A DNA stretch of 24,849 nt from Parcubacteria group bacterium CG11_big_fil_rev_8_21_14_0_20_39_14 (GCA_002787255.1 PCWD01000037.1:1-24849), one strand, 5' to 3'; shown: positions 13,773-21,159, counted from the stretch's first letter. Notes: a model not told the origin generated them from the letters alone. Numbers and translations are program-made.

Positions 13773-15989
13773 TTAGGAATTCTCACTTAATTCTCCCCAA
13801 TTCTCCCCTGTTTTGATAACAACCTTCAGGGGAATTTCAATCTTTACAATGTTTTCCATAATTGCCTTAATTTCTTTTGCGGCCTCTTCAATTTTTTCAT
13901 CCCTCACCTCAAAAAGTAATTCGTCATGGAGCTGTAAAATTAGCTTTTCTGATTTCCGCGAGTATATTTTAATCATAGCCATTTTTATAATATCGGCCGC
14001 GCTTCCCTGAATCGGATGATTGATAGCCATTCTTTCGGCTGCCTGACGGAGCCGGAAATCAAGGGAATTAATTTCCGGCAAAAAACGTTTTCGGCCAAAA
14101 ATGGTTTCTGAAAATCCCCGCTTTTTTGCTGTTTCGATTGAGCTTTTGACATAGTTTGCGATTCCCTCAAATTTTTTAAAATACTCGTCAATGAATTTCT
14201 TTGCCTCATCCCTGGAAACACTGGCGGCTTCTGCCAGTCCCACAACGCTCATTCCATACAAAACTCCAAAGTTGATTGTTTTCGCCAAATAGCGCTCTTT
14301 CTCCCCCACCTTCCCTTCGGGAATATCAAATATCTGGCTGGCGGTCATTTTGTGGACATCTTCTCCTCTTTTAAAGAACTCTATCATTTTGTTATCCCGG
14401 GAAATTGAAGCGGCTATTCTTAACTCCATTTGTGAATAATCCGCCGAGACAAATTTAAAACCCTGCTCCGCTACAAAAGCTTTGCGTATTTTTTTTCCGA
14501 ATCTTCCCCTGATTGGAATATTTTGCAAATTTGGGTCGGAACAAGAAAATCTGCCGGTAGCCGTTCCCAATTGCAAAAATCTGGGATGAATCCTTCCATC
14601 TTTTCCTTCAAGCCGGGGCAGGGCATCTACAAATCCTGATTTTAGTTTGAAAAACTCCCTATATTCTTCCAAAAATTTAACAATTCGATGCTTATTTTTT
14701 AACTTTTCCAGCTCTGACCAGGAAGTCGAAATAACGCCGCCGGGCGTTTTTTTTAAACCGGCGCTGGGCAATGCTAAATCCTTGAATAGGACCTCCGAAA
14801 GCTGTTGGGGAGAATTGATATTAAACTTCTTTCCGGCTAAATTATAAATTTTATTTTCTAATGTTTGAACTTCGAATTCTAACTCCTTCGAAAGTTTTTT
14901 AAGCTGCGGGGTGTCAATCTTGATTCCGTTTTTTTCCATCTCGGCAACTACCGGCGCTAAAGCCTTTTCCATCTCATAAATCTTTTTTGAAAAAACTCCC
15001 TCCTTGTATAATTTTTCAATCTCTTCCAAAATGCCTGCTTTTGGATGCGTATCCATATCATTCTTGTCCGCCTGCGTCCAAGTACTTAGAGCCGGCAACT
15101 TATTAAGCAGGCTATAAAATTCAAATTTTTTTAGAAGCTCTTTTACTTTTTCGGGTTCATACCTCCAAAATTCCCAATCCTTTATATCAAACTCTATTGG
15201 CACATCTTTGTTAATTTTGGCTAAAAATTTACTAAAAAGGGCTTGCTCTTTTGATTGAATTAATTTTTCCCTAATCTTTTGGGAGATATTTTTTGATTTC
15301 GGTGATTTTTCTTCAATGGCTTTGTAAAGTTTCTCAAGTGTTTCAAACTTTTTAATCAAATCGGCGGCTGTTTTTTCTCCGATACCGAGAACTCCGGGAA
15401 TATTATCAGATGGGTCGCCTTTCAGCCCCCGGAAATCAACAAGTTGTTCGGGCGCTATCCCATACCTGCTTTTAACCATCTCCTCATCATAAAAAATAGT
15501 GTCTTTGACGCCCTTCTTAAAAGTATAAACTTTGGTGTTTTTACCTATTAGCTGAAGAGCGTCTAAATCTCCTGTTAAAATTATAGTTTCCGTTTGGGGA
15601 TAAGCTATTTTTCGGGAAGCTGTTTTTGCTATTGTCCCTATAATATCATCGGCCTCAAACCCCTCTTTTTCATAAATCGGAACCTTAAAGGCCTTTAAGA
15701 ATTCTTTGACTTTGGGAATTTGCTCGTAAAGCTCGTCGGGCGCTCTTGGTCTCTTGGCTTTGTATTCTTTAAAAATTTTGGAGCGAAAAGTTGGAGAGGG
15801 CAGGTCAAAAGTTGCCACCACGAAGTCCGGTTTTAGCTCTTTTACAGCTTTAAAAAAAACCAGTAAAAATCCATAAACCGCATTGACTATTTCTCCTTTC
15901 CGGGTACTCAGGGGCGGCAAAGCGTGATAAGCCCGGTGAATCAGGGCATTGCTGTCAATAATAATTAAACGTTTTTTTCCGTCTCCCAT
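13773..15989 (-). CDS. polA: DNA polymerase I without a 3'-5' exonuclease domain
   Basis: Fills gaps and removes RNA primers during replication and excision repair. 738 residues against about 930 in E. coli. The 5' nuclease domain spans about 1-290 (IDSNALIHRAYHALP, FEADDIIG, TGDLDALQL, GLKGDPSDNIPGVLGIGEKTA). Only about 40 residues separate it from the polymerase domain, so the proofreading domain is absent altogether. Polymerase motifs: A DYSQMELR (517-524), the O-helix KTINFGVLYG (570-579) and C HDE (688-690). I start at the ATG at 15989 (MGDGKKRLIIID) because a -10 box lies between it and the upstream in-frame start at 16007. It lies downstream of tsaE but has its own promoter. Confidence 0.96.
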   Translation of the reverse strand: MGDGKKRLIIIDSNALIHRAYHALPPLSTRKGEIVNAVYGFLLVFFKAVKELKPDFVVATFDLPSPTFRSKIFKEYKAKRPRAPDELYEQIPKVKEFLKAFKVPIYEKEGFEADDIIGTIAKTASRKIAYPQTETIILTGDLDALQLIGKNTKVYTFKKGVKDTIFYDEEMVKSRYGIAPEQLVDFRGLKGDPSDNIPGVLGIGEKTAADLIKKFETLEKLYKAIEEKSPKSKNISQKIREKLIQSKEQALFSKFLAKINKDVPIEFDIKDWEFWRYEPEKVKELLKKFEFYSLLNKLPALSTWTQADKNDMDTHPKAGILEEIEKLYKEGVFSKKIYEMEKALAPVVAEMEKNGIKIDTPQLKKLSKELEFEVQTLENKIYNLAGKKFNINSPQQLSEVLFKDLALPSAGLKKTPGGVISTSWSELEKLKNKHRIVKFLEEYREFFKLKSGFVDALPRLEGKDGRIHPRFLQLGTATGRFSCSDPNLQNIPIRGRFGKKIRKAFVAEQGFKFVSADYSQMELRIAASISRDNKMIEFFKRGEDVHKMTASQIFDIPEGKVGEKERYLAKTINFGVLYGMSVVGLAEAASVSRDEAKKFIDEYFKKFEGIANYVKSSIETAKKRGFSETIFGRKRFLPEINSLDFRLRQAAERMAINHPIQGSAADIIKMAMIKIYSRKSEKLILQLHDELLFEVRDEKIEEAAKEIKAIMENIVKIEIPLKVVIKTGENWGELSENS

Positions 15990-15995
15990 TTTTTT

Positions 15996-16026
15996 ATTGT
16001 AGCACAAATAAAAACTTAAAGCTCAA
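15996..16026 (-). promoter_or_regulatory. polA promoter, probably leaderless
   Basis: TTGAGC (16026-16021) and TACAAT (16001-15996) on the minus strand with a 19-base spacer. The ATG at 15989 follows the -10 box by six bases, so a transcript would begin at about the start codon. Confidence 0.5.
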
Positions 16027-16045
16027 GGATTAAAAGGCAAAGTTT

Positions 16046-16078
16046 TTGCCCCCCACCAAATTTTGGTGTGGGGGGCAA
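16046..16078. repeat. GC-rich hairpin between tsaE and polA
   Basis: TTGCCCCCCACCAAA faces TTTGGTGTGGGGGGCAA with an almost continuous stem. It lies just after the tsaE stop codon. On the minus strand the following bases are A-rich and not T-rich, so it is not a standard terminator, though the stem alone could stall polymerase or protect the tsaE 3' end. Confidence 0.7.
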
Positions 16079-16088
16079 GAATCCACAG

Positions 16089-16538
16089 CTAAATTGTGAT
16101 TTTTCTGGTATTTTTGTCTATAAACTCAAACTTAGCCCATATAGTATTTTTAGGCATAATTTTCCGGACACGGTCTGCCCACTCAACTGCTACAATATTT
16201 TCAGGGTTAGAAATAATTTCTTTAAATCCTAAATCTAAAAGTTCTTGCGGTTTTTGAATCCGGTAACAATCAATGTGATAAAAATTATGGAACCTGAAAC
16301 CTGAAACCTGAAACCTTTTTAATATAATAAACGTTGGGCTTAAAATTTTTTCTTTAATTCCCAATCCTTTGGCAAAACCCTGCAAAAAAGTGGTTTTTCC
16401 GCCTCCCAGGTCTCCTTCCAAAGCCAAAACCAAAGCCCTTTTTTGAGGGTTTCTTTTTTTAAAAAACCTTGCCAATTTTTCAGCCAAATTCCGGGTTTCT
16501 CTTGCGCTATAACTTTGAATTTGCTTCTTGTTCCTCAT
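16089..16538 (-). CDS. tsaE: tRNA t6A biosynthesis ATPase TsaE
   Basis: TsaE is the ATPase that supports the TsaD-TsaB complex making t6A at position 37 of ANN-decoding tRNAs. At 149 residues it is the normal size. Seen: Walker A GDLGGGKTTF (42-51), SPTFIILKRF after it, the YHIDCYR segment (87-93), and VAVEWADRV (117-125). Residues about 75-84 (RFQVSGFRFH) are encoded by a heptamer array and replace the usual short hairpin turn, without loss of frame. It is divergent from pilB, with a shared palindromic -35 box between them. Confidence 0.93.
   Translation of the reverse strand: MRNKKQIQSYSARETRNLAEKLARFFKKRNPQKRALVLALEGDLGGGKTTFLQGFAKGLGIKEKILSPTFIILKRFQVSGFRFHNFYHIDCYRIQKPQELLDLGFKEIISNPENIVAVEWADRVRKIMPKNTIWAKFEFIDKNTRKITI
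16291..16315. repeat. Heptamer array inside tsaE
   Basis: Three tandem ACCTGAA units plus part of a fourth. Seven codons per three units give FQVSGFR followed by F in the protein. Confidence 0.75.
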
Positions 16539-16546
16539 ACTAATTT

Positions 16547-16575
16547 TTTATAGCAAAATCTTATGAGCCTTGCAA
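16547..16575 (-). promoter_or_regulatory. tsaE promoter, probably leaderless
   Basis: TTGCAA (16575-16570) and TATAAA (16552-16547) with a 17-base spacer. The ATG at 16538 follows by eight bases. The -35 hexamer is its own reverse complement and may be shared with pilB. Confidence 0.65.
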
Positions 16576-16596
16576 AATTCAACAAAATCCTATAGG
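16570..16596 (+). promoter_or_regulatory. Candidate pilB promoter sharing the -35 box
   Basis: The same TTGCAA (16570-16575) followed after 15 bases by TATAGG (16591-16596). The pilB ATG at 16605 begins eight bases later. The short spacer makes this weaker than the tsaE side. Confidence 0.45.
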
Positions 16597-16604
16597 CTAA
16601 AATA

Positions 16605-18254
16605 ATGGCTATATCAAAAGGGGAAGAAGAAAAATTAAAGAAAATTAAAAGAGAGGCGGAAGAAAGAGCCACCCAGCGAGAAGCCAAAAATTTTAAACTT
16701 GGTTACCTCAATTTATCTAAAATCCCGATATCCCCCGAGGTTTTAGAACTTTTAGATGAAGAAATCGCCCAGGGGGCTCAAATCGCCTTAATTCAAAAAC
16801 AGGGAAAAACATTGGCCGTTGCTTTAAGAGACCCTGAAAATCAAGAAGCAAAAAAAATCCTGAAAGATTTGGAATTGAGGGGATTCAGAGTAAATTGTTT
16901 CCTTGTTTCAAGTTCCAGTTTTCAAAGAGTGCTGGAGATTTACAAAAAACTTCCTAAAAAATTAAAAGAAATCACCGGCGAGGTAGAAATCCTGAAAGAA
17001 AAACTTGCCCAATTTAAAGAGGAAATTAAAAATGCCGATGACCTAAAAACGGTCATTGACAAATCTGCTTTGGAAAATATTACCGAACTTGCCGAAATTC
17101 TGCTTGGAGCCGCTCTATCTCTGGAGGCTTCTGATATCCATATTGAACCCGAACAGTCCCGAACAAAAATAAGATACCGCCTTGACGGCGTCTTGCAGGA
17201 TGTTACCTACCTGTCTCCCCGGGCCTATAATCTTTTACTTTCCCGAATTAAAGTTTTGGCTGAGCTCAAATTAAATGTCAGAGAACGAGCCCAGGATGGA
17301 CGTTTTTCAATCACTTCCGAGGGGCTGGCAATTGAAATAAGAACTTCGGTTTTGCCGTCGGAATACGGTGAAACAATCGTAATGAGGGTTTTAAATCCTA
17401 AATCCCTGATTTCCATTGAAGAATTGGGAATGAGGCAGGACTTGCTTGAATTTATGGAAACGGAAATAAAAAGACCGAATGGGATGATTTTAATTACCGG
17501 ACCAACCGGCTCGGGGAAAACAACGACTCTTTACGCTTATTTGAAAAAAATTACAACGCCGGAAATTAAAATAATAACGATTGAGGACCCAATAGAATAT
17601 CACATAGAGGGAATTTCTCAAACTCAGGTAAAACCGGAAAGGGGCTATGATTTTGCCACTGGCCTTAGGGCAATAGTCAGACAGGACCCTGATGTAATCT
17701 TAGTTGGTGAAATCCGAGACCAGGAGACAGCCGAAATTGCCTGCCATGCTTCCCTAACCGGCCATTTGGTGTTTTCCACCCTGCATACCAATGACGCTGT
17801 TGGCGCCATACCCCGACTCATTGATATGGGAATCCAGCCCTCAATTATTGCTCCGGCAATCAATATCGCTATGGCTCAAAGATTGGTGAGACGCGTTTGT
17901 AAAAAATGCGCAAATCCCCTTAATCTTACCGGCGAGCTTAAAACAAAAATAAAAGATGCCCTAAAAAATCTTCCTGAAAATATCCAACCAACTATTCCGG
18001 AAAAAATTTTTGAAAGCCGGGGATGTTCCGAGTGCAACCATACGGGCTTTAAGGGAAGAATTGCGGTTTTTGAAATATTTAAAATTGATTCGGAAGTTGA
18101 AAAGCTGATTGTCTCTTATTCCTCTTTTAGCGACCTCAGGGAAATGGCTCGCAAAAAAGATTTAATAACAATGCAGGAAGACGCCCTTTTAAGAGTCCTA
18201 AAAGGAATGACAACGATTGAAGAAGCGGAAAGGGTGCTGGGAAAGATACTTTAG
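16605..18254 (+). CDS. pilB: Type IV pilus assembly ATPase, PilB/GspE family
   Basis: Hexameric ATPase that drives pilus extension at the inner membrane. 549 residues, in line with PilB. An N-terminal GspE-type domain with a coiled stretch (1-150) precedes the ATPase core. Seen: ASDIHIEPE and RYRLDGVLQDV (about 175-200), Walker A GPTGSGKTT (299-307), the Asp box TIEDPIEYH (325-333), Walker B PDVILVGEIRD (362-372), the His box GHLVFSTLHTND (386-397), and a four-Cys zinc site (432, 435, 474, 477). A retraction ATPase (PilT) would lack the N-terminal domain. No other pilus gene is in the window. Context with a DNA-handling surface protein at 22168 allows a role in DNA uptake, as inference. Confidence 0.94.
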   Translation: MAISKGEEEKLKKIKREAEERATQREAKNFKLGYLNLSKIPISPEVLELLDEEIAQGAQIALIQKQGKTLAVALRDPENQEAKKILKDLELRGFRVNCFLVSSSSFQRVLEIYKKLPKKLKEITGEVEILKEKLAQFKEEIKNADDLKTVIDKSALENITELAEILLGAALSLEASDIHIEPEQSRTKIRYRLDGVLQDVTYLSPRAYNLLLSRIKVLAELKLNVRERAQDGRFSITSEGLAIEIRTSVLPSEYGETIVMRVLNPKSLISIEELGMRQDLLEFMETEIKRPNGMILITGPTGSGKTTTLYAYLKKITTPEIKIITIEDPIEYHIEGISQTQVKPERGYDFATGLRAIVRQDPDVILVGEIRDQETAEIACHASLTGHLVFSTLHTNDAVGAIPRLIDMGIQPSIIAPAINIAMAQRLVRRVCKKCANPLNLTGELKTKIKDALKNLPENIQPTIPEKIFESRGCSECNHTGFKGRIAVFEIFKIDSEVEKLIVSYSSFSDLREMARKKDLITMQEDALLRVLKGMTTIEEAERVLGKIL

Positions 18255-18304
18255 AACTCGCTAATATGCCCGGGTATGGATGCGAATTTGTACGACTAAA
18301 AATT

Positions 18305-18375
18305 ACAAAATGACTAAATTCCTAAATCCTAATTTCTAATTATCGGGATTTAGAAATTAGAAATTTTTTAGGAAA
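18305..18375 (+). terminator. Heptamer-built terminator after pilB
   Basis: TAATTTCTAA (18330-18339) pairs with TTAGAAATTA (18350-18359) and a run of six T follows after GAAA. The stem is made of CTAATTT-type heptamers, inverted around TATCGGG, so the array seems to act as the transcript end. Confidence 0.6.
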
Positions 18376-18424
18376 GCCTTGACTCTATTTATAAATTTGT
18401 AGGAAAACATTGCGCGAAGCGCAT

Positions 18425-18454
18425 AAAACCCGCCGAAGCTTCAGCTTCGGCGGG
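18425..18454 (-). terminator. Terminator of the 6S-like RNA
   Basis: An 11-bp GC stem CCCGCCGAAGC/GCTTCGGCGGG (18429-18439 with 18444-18454) and a four-base loop. On the minus strand TTTTATGC follows. Confidence 0.7.
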
Positions 18455-18667
18455 CAATGGCGGTCTTAAACCTGTAGGCAATTACCCCCTAACTATGTTA
18501 GGAAGAACGAGATATTCCGAGGAGAGACCCAGCCCCCTGCCAATTTCTGATTTCCGTTAATTTTTGCAGAAATTAGGAGGAGGCCGGGTCTTCCAAGGCT
18601 AAGAATAACTCCCTAAGGCCTAGGTACAAGCCCAATTGCCTACAGATTTAAAACCGCCGTTTCCAAC
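18425..18667 (-). ncRNA. 6S-like regulatory RNA
   Basis: No coding frame, but a complete transcription unit: a strong promoter (18673-18701), a predicted start near 18667 and a GC hairpin with T4 at the end. The RNA folds as a long rod. A continuous 25-bp closing stem pairs 18634-18658 with 18459-18483. A second stem includes AGACCC with GGGTCT, and an apical stem pairs 18542-18549 with 18567-18574. Between the closing and middle stems is a large, poorly paired bubble of about 35-40 bases per side. A small 6-bp hairpin (18488-18502) lies in the 3' strand of the bubble. Rod, central bubble and 3'-strand hairpin are the known layout of 6S RNA, which binds the RNA polymerase holoenzyme. The call rests on shape alone. 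It reads away from ruvB and towards the pilB end. Confidence 0.6.
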
Positions 18668-18672
18668 ATCGT

Positions 18673-18701
18673 ATATTAGCACACCCAAATAAATTTGTCA
18701 A
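18673..18701 (-). promoter_or_regulatory. Strong promoter of the 6S-like RNA
   Basis: Consensus TTGACA (18701-18696) and TAATAT (18678-18673) with exactly 17 bases between. It is the closest to sigma-70 consensus in the window and no open frame of note follows, as expected for a stable RNA. Confidence 0.8.
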
Positions 18702-18758
18702 GTGTTTGTCTAAATTTTTGAGCCGGGATTGCCCAAAAATTTAGCAACAAACACTTGA
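18698..18758. repeat. Long inverted repeat upstream of the 6S-like promoter
   Basis: The left arm TCAAGTGTTTGTCTAAATTT (and TTG) is repeated inverted on the right with a single two-base indel, leaving about 13 bases as loop. Its left end overlaps the -35 box. It could be an operator, a protein-binding palindrome or a small mobile repeat. Confidence 0.75.
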
Positions 18759-18827
18759 CCCCGCTTAATTTTTGCCAGCCAAAATTTGGTTTTAGCAGGA
18801 CTGTTCTAAAATTATATTAAAAATCTC

Positions 18828-18908
18828 GCAACCTGCGTGCTCTGAATAGGAGCATCCCTTGTTGGGCGAAGCGGGTTGCCGCTTAATACAACCGCAAAAA
18901 TTGAGCGG
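18828..18908 (+). promoter_or_regulatory. Structured leader of ruvB
   Basis: GCAACCTGC (18828-18836) pairs with GCGGGTTGC (18871-18879) and encloses two small hairpins, TGCTC/GAGCA (18838-18842 with 18850-18854) and CCC/GGG, giving a compact three-way junction. A further stem CCGCT (18879-18883) with AGCGG (18904-18908) covers the purines before the ruvB start at 18921 and shares its first base with the junction. I recognise no riboswitch class. Confidence 0.45.
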
Positions 18909-18920
18909 GGTCAATACTTT

Positions 18921-21095
18921 ATGTATACTCATCCGGAAATCAAAAAAGATGACCAGGAACTTGATACCACTTTAAGACCGCGAAGTTGGAATGAATATAT
19001 TGGCCAGGAAAAAACAAAAGAAAATCTAAGAATTATTATGGAGGCAGCTAAAAAAAGAGGGGAGCCAACAGAACATCTGCTTGTTTATGGAGGTCCGGGA
19101 CTTGGAAAAACGAGCTTAGCGCATATTATTGCCAAAGAAATGGGAGCAAAAATTAAAATTACCTCTGGTCCGGCAGTAGAAAAGGGCGGCGATTTGGCGT
19201 CTATTCTGACAAACCTTTCCGACGGCGACATTCTTTTTATTGACGAATGCTTGGAAGAAAATTCATTAATTGCTCTTTCGGATGGAACTTTTAAAAAAAT
19301 AAAGGATATCAAAAACAATGAGAAAGTAGTTGGTGGAAAGGTAAGCAAATTCTTTCAAAAAAAAGTGAAACGGACTATAAAAATTACCACTTCTTTTTTC
19401 TCCTTAGAATGTTCTGAAAATCACCCCTGCGTCATTATGAGAGAGGGAAGAATTAAAACATTGCTGGCCAAAGAATTAAAACTTTCTGATTATTTTTTAA
19501 GTCCCCTATCCCTTCCTCATACCGCCAAGAATAATTGGACGCCCAAACAAGCAAGTTTTTTGGCTTTGATTTTATGCGATGGACATATTAGTAAAAACCT
19601 TTCCACTATTCAGATAGAAACAAAAAAGGACAAGGGTTATTTCAAAAAAGTGTTTGAAGACGGGCTATATAGTTTCGGAGTCACTGTAAAATCCTTAAAT
19701 GAAGAGGGACGCGCCAGAAAATTAAAAACAACTTACAGCGCATACCGAACCAAAAGAGAAACCCAAATACTTCGGATATATTCAAGAAAGCTGGCCAAAA
19801 AACTCATTTCTTTAGGAATTCCTTCTGGAAACAAGCATGATATTGTTGAGGCGCCTAAATTTCTGTTTACTGCCCCCCTAAAGACCATCGCTGCCTTTAT
19901 TAATACTTGTTTCTGTTGCGAAGGTTGGCCGATTTTTAGTAAAGAAGGGAAAGATACTCGGCTTCTATTAGATATGAATTCGAAAATCTTTGTCCAACAA
20001 TTACAACTTTTACTAAAAAAATTCGGCATTCACAGCGCCTTTCTAATCAGAAAAAGGGAGAAAGAAATATATAGAATAGGTATCCGAGGAAAAGACTTAA
20101 TTTTGTTCAATAAAAAAATAGGGCTCGCCCTTGATAGGAAGGCAGAAATTCTCTCTAAGATTTGTAAGGAAGCTCGATTCCTACCGGATTTAATTCCTTT
20201 ACCTAAATTTATAGCAAATAATAAATTTAATTTTACAAGAATACCTCGTCCGGATTTGGAAAAAATTTTAGCTTTAAATCCAAACTTAAATACCAGATTA
20301 AATTATAGATACGAAAAAATCAGAAAAATTGAACAGGTTAAAAAACAGAAGGTTGTTTATGATTTTTCTACAACCGGACATACATTTATTGCCAATGGAA
20401 TCCTGACACATAATTGTCATAGGCTCAACAGCATCGTTGAGGAAATGTTATATCCGGCAATGGAAGATTTCAAGCTGGATTTAATTTTGGGTAGAGGACC
20501 AATGGCAAAAATAATGGAATTAAAGCTTCCCCGCTTCACTTTAATCGGAGCAACTACCAGAATAGGTCTTTTAACTTCGCCTTTAAGGTCGCGGTTTGGA
20601 GCGACTTTTAGGCTGGATTTCTACGGAATTGAAGATATTAAAAAAATTATTCAGCGTTCCGGCCAAATCCTGAATATTGAAATTGAGCCAAAAGCCGTTG
20701 AGCTTATTGCTCAATCATCCAGATTTACCCCCAGGGTTGCCAACCGCCTTTTAAAAAGAGTCAGGGACTTTGCCGAGGTCAGGGGAAAGGGAATTATCAC
20801 CGGTGATATTGCCAAAAAAGCTTTGGAGCTTTTGGAAGTAGATAATTTAGGCCTTGAGCCGGCCGACCGGCGAATGCTTGAAGTAATTATTAAGAAATTT
20901 AACGGCGGTCCGGTCGGTCTTCAGGCGCTGTCCGCAGCTGCTTCGGAAGAAGAAGATACGATTTTGGATATTTACGAACCCTATCTTATGCAAATTGGAT
21001 TTGTTGAAAGAACGCCGAAAGGCAGAGTTGCAACCCCCCGCGCCTACAAGCATTTAAAAAACAAATTCAAAGGCAACCAAAAACCTTTGTTTTAA
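18921..21095 (+). CDS. ruvB: Holliday junction helicase RuvB with an intein
   Basis: RuvB is the AAA+ motor that moves Holliday junctions with RuvA. The precursor is 724 residues. I start at the ATG at 18921 (MYTHPEIKKDDQELD), since an upstream TTG frame adds unrelated residues. N-terminal extein: 109 residues with RPRSWNEYIGQEKTKENL, Walker A GGPGLGKTSLAH and the Walker B DILFIDE. The 389-residue intein follows. C-terminal extein: 226 residues beginning CHRLNSIVEEMLYPAMEDF, with sensor 1 TLIGATTRIGLLTSPLRSRFG and a winged-helix end containing GGPVGLQALSAA and RTPKGRVAT. Spliced RuvB is 335 residues, nearly identical to the E. coli length. The splice changes the usual DEIHRL to DECHRL because Cys is needed at +1. 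Confidence 0.96.
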   Translation: MYTHPEIKKDDQELDTTLRPRSWNEYIGQEKTKENLRIIMEAAKKRGEPTEHLLVYGGPGLGKTSLAHIIAKEMGAKIKITSGPAVEKGGDLASILTNLSDGDILFIDECLEENSLIALSDGTFKKIKDIKNNEKVVGGKVSKFFQKKVKRTIKITTSFFSLECSENHPCVIMREGRIKTLLAKELKLSDYFLSPLSLPHTAKNNWTPKQASFLALILCDGHISKNLSTIQIETKKDKGYFKKVFEDGLYSFGVTVKSLNEEGRARKLKTTYSAYRTKRETQILRIYSRKLAKKLISLGIPSGNKHDIVEAPKFLFTAPLKTIAAFINTCFCCEGWPIFSKEGKDTRLLLDMNSKIFVQQLQLLLKKFGIHSAFLIRKREKEIYRIGIRGKDLILFNKKIGLALDRKAEILSKICKEARFLPDLIPLPKFIANNKFNFTRIPRPDLEKILALNPNLNTRLNYRYEKIRKIEQVKKQKVVYDFSTTGHTFIANGILTHNCHRLNSIVEEMLYPAMEDFKLDLILGRGPMAKIMELKLPRFTLIGATTRIGLLTSPLRSRFGATFRLDFYGIEDIKKIIQRSGQILNIEIEPKAVELIAQSSRFTPRVANRLLKRVRDFAEVRGKGIITGDIAKKALELLEVDNLGLEPADRRMLEVIIKKFNGGPVGLQALSAAASEEEDTILDIYEPYLMQIGFVERTPKGRVATPRAYKHLKNKFKGNQKPLF
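19248..20414 (+). mobile_element. RuvB intein with LAGLIDADG-type endonuclease
   Basis: 389 residues in frame between Glu109 and the next Cys of RuvB. Block A starts with the nucleophile Cys1 (CLEENSLIALSDG). Block B holds SENHPCVI with its His. Block C SFLALILCDGHIS and block E IAAFINTCFCCEGWP resemble two LAGLIDADG motifs with acidic Asp and Glu retained, so the homing endonuclease may be active. Block F is VYDFSTTGHTFIANG and block G ends ILTHN with the canonical His-Asn pair, followed by Cys+1. All residues needed for class 1 splicing are present. The insertion point is the DE|xH Walker B motif of the helicase. Confidence 0.93.
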
Positions 21096-21115
21096 AAATT
21101 TTATTTAAAAAAAGC

Positions 21116-21141
21116 AAAACCACCCAGCGCTGGGTGGTTTT
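21116..21141. terminator. Bidirectional terminator between ruvB and the antitoxin gene
   Basis: A perfect 26-base palindrome with AAAACCACCCAGC on one side and its complement on the other, so each strand shows a GC stem followed by T4. It lies between two convergent genes. Confidence 0.8.
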
Positions 21142-21159
21142 GAAATTCTATTAATTTTG

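Noticed and set aside
16046..16078. Intrinsic terminator of tsaE
   Set aside because: The stem is strong but A-rich sequence, not T-rich, follows on the minus strand.
18828..18880. Small SRP RNA
   Set aside because: A GGAA-like loop and GAGC segment recall SRP domain IV, but the inner hairpin is fully paired and lacks the asymmetric loop with AGCAGC.
18876..18920. Upstream TTG start for ruvB
   Set aside because: It adds 15 residues not found in RuvB and overlaps the structured leader.
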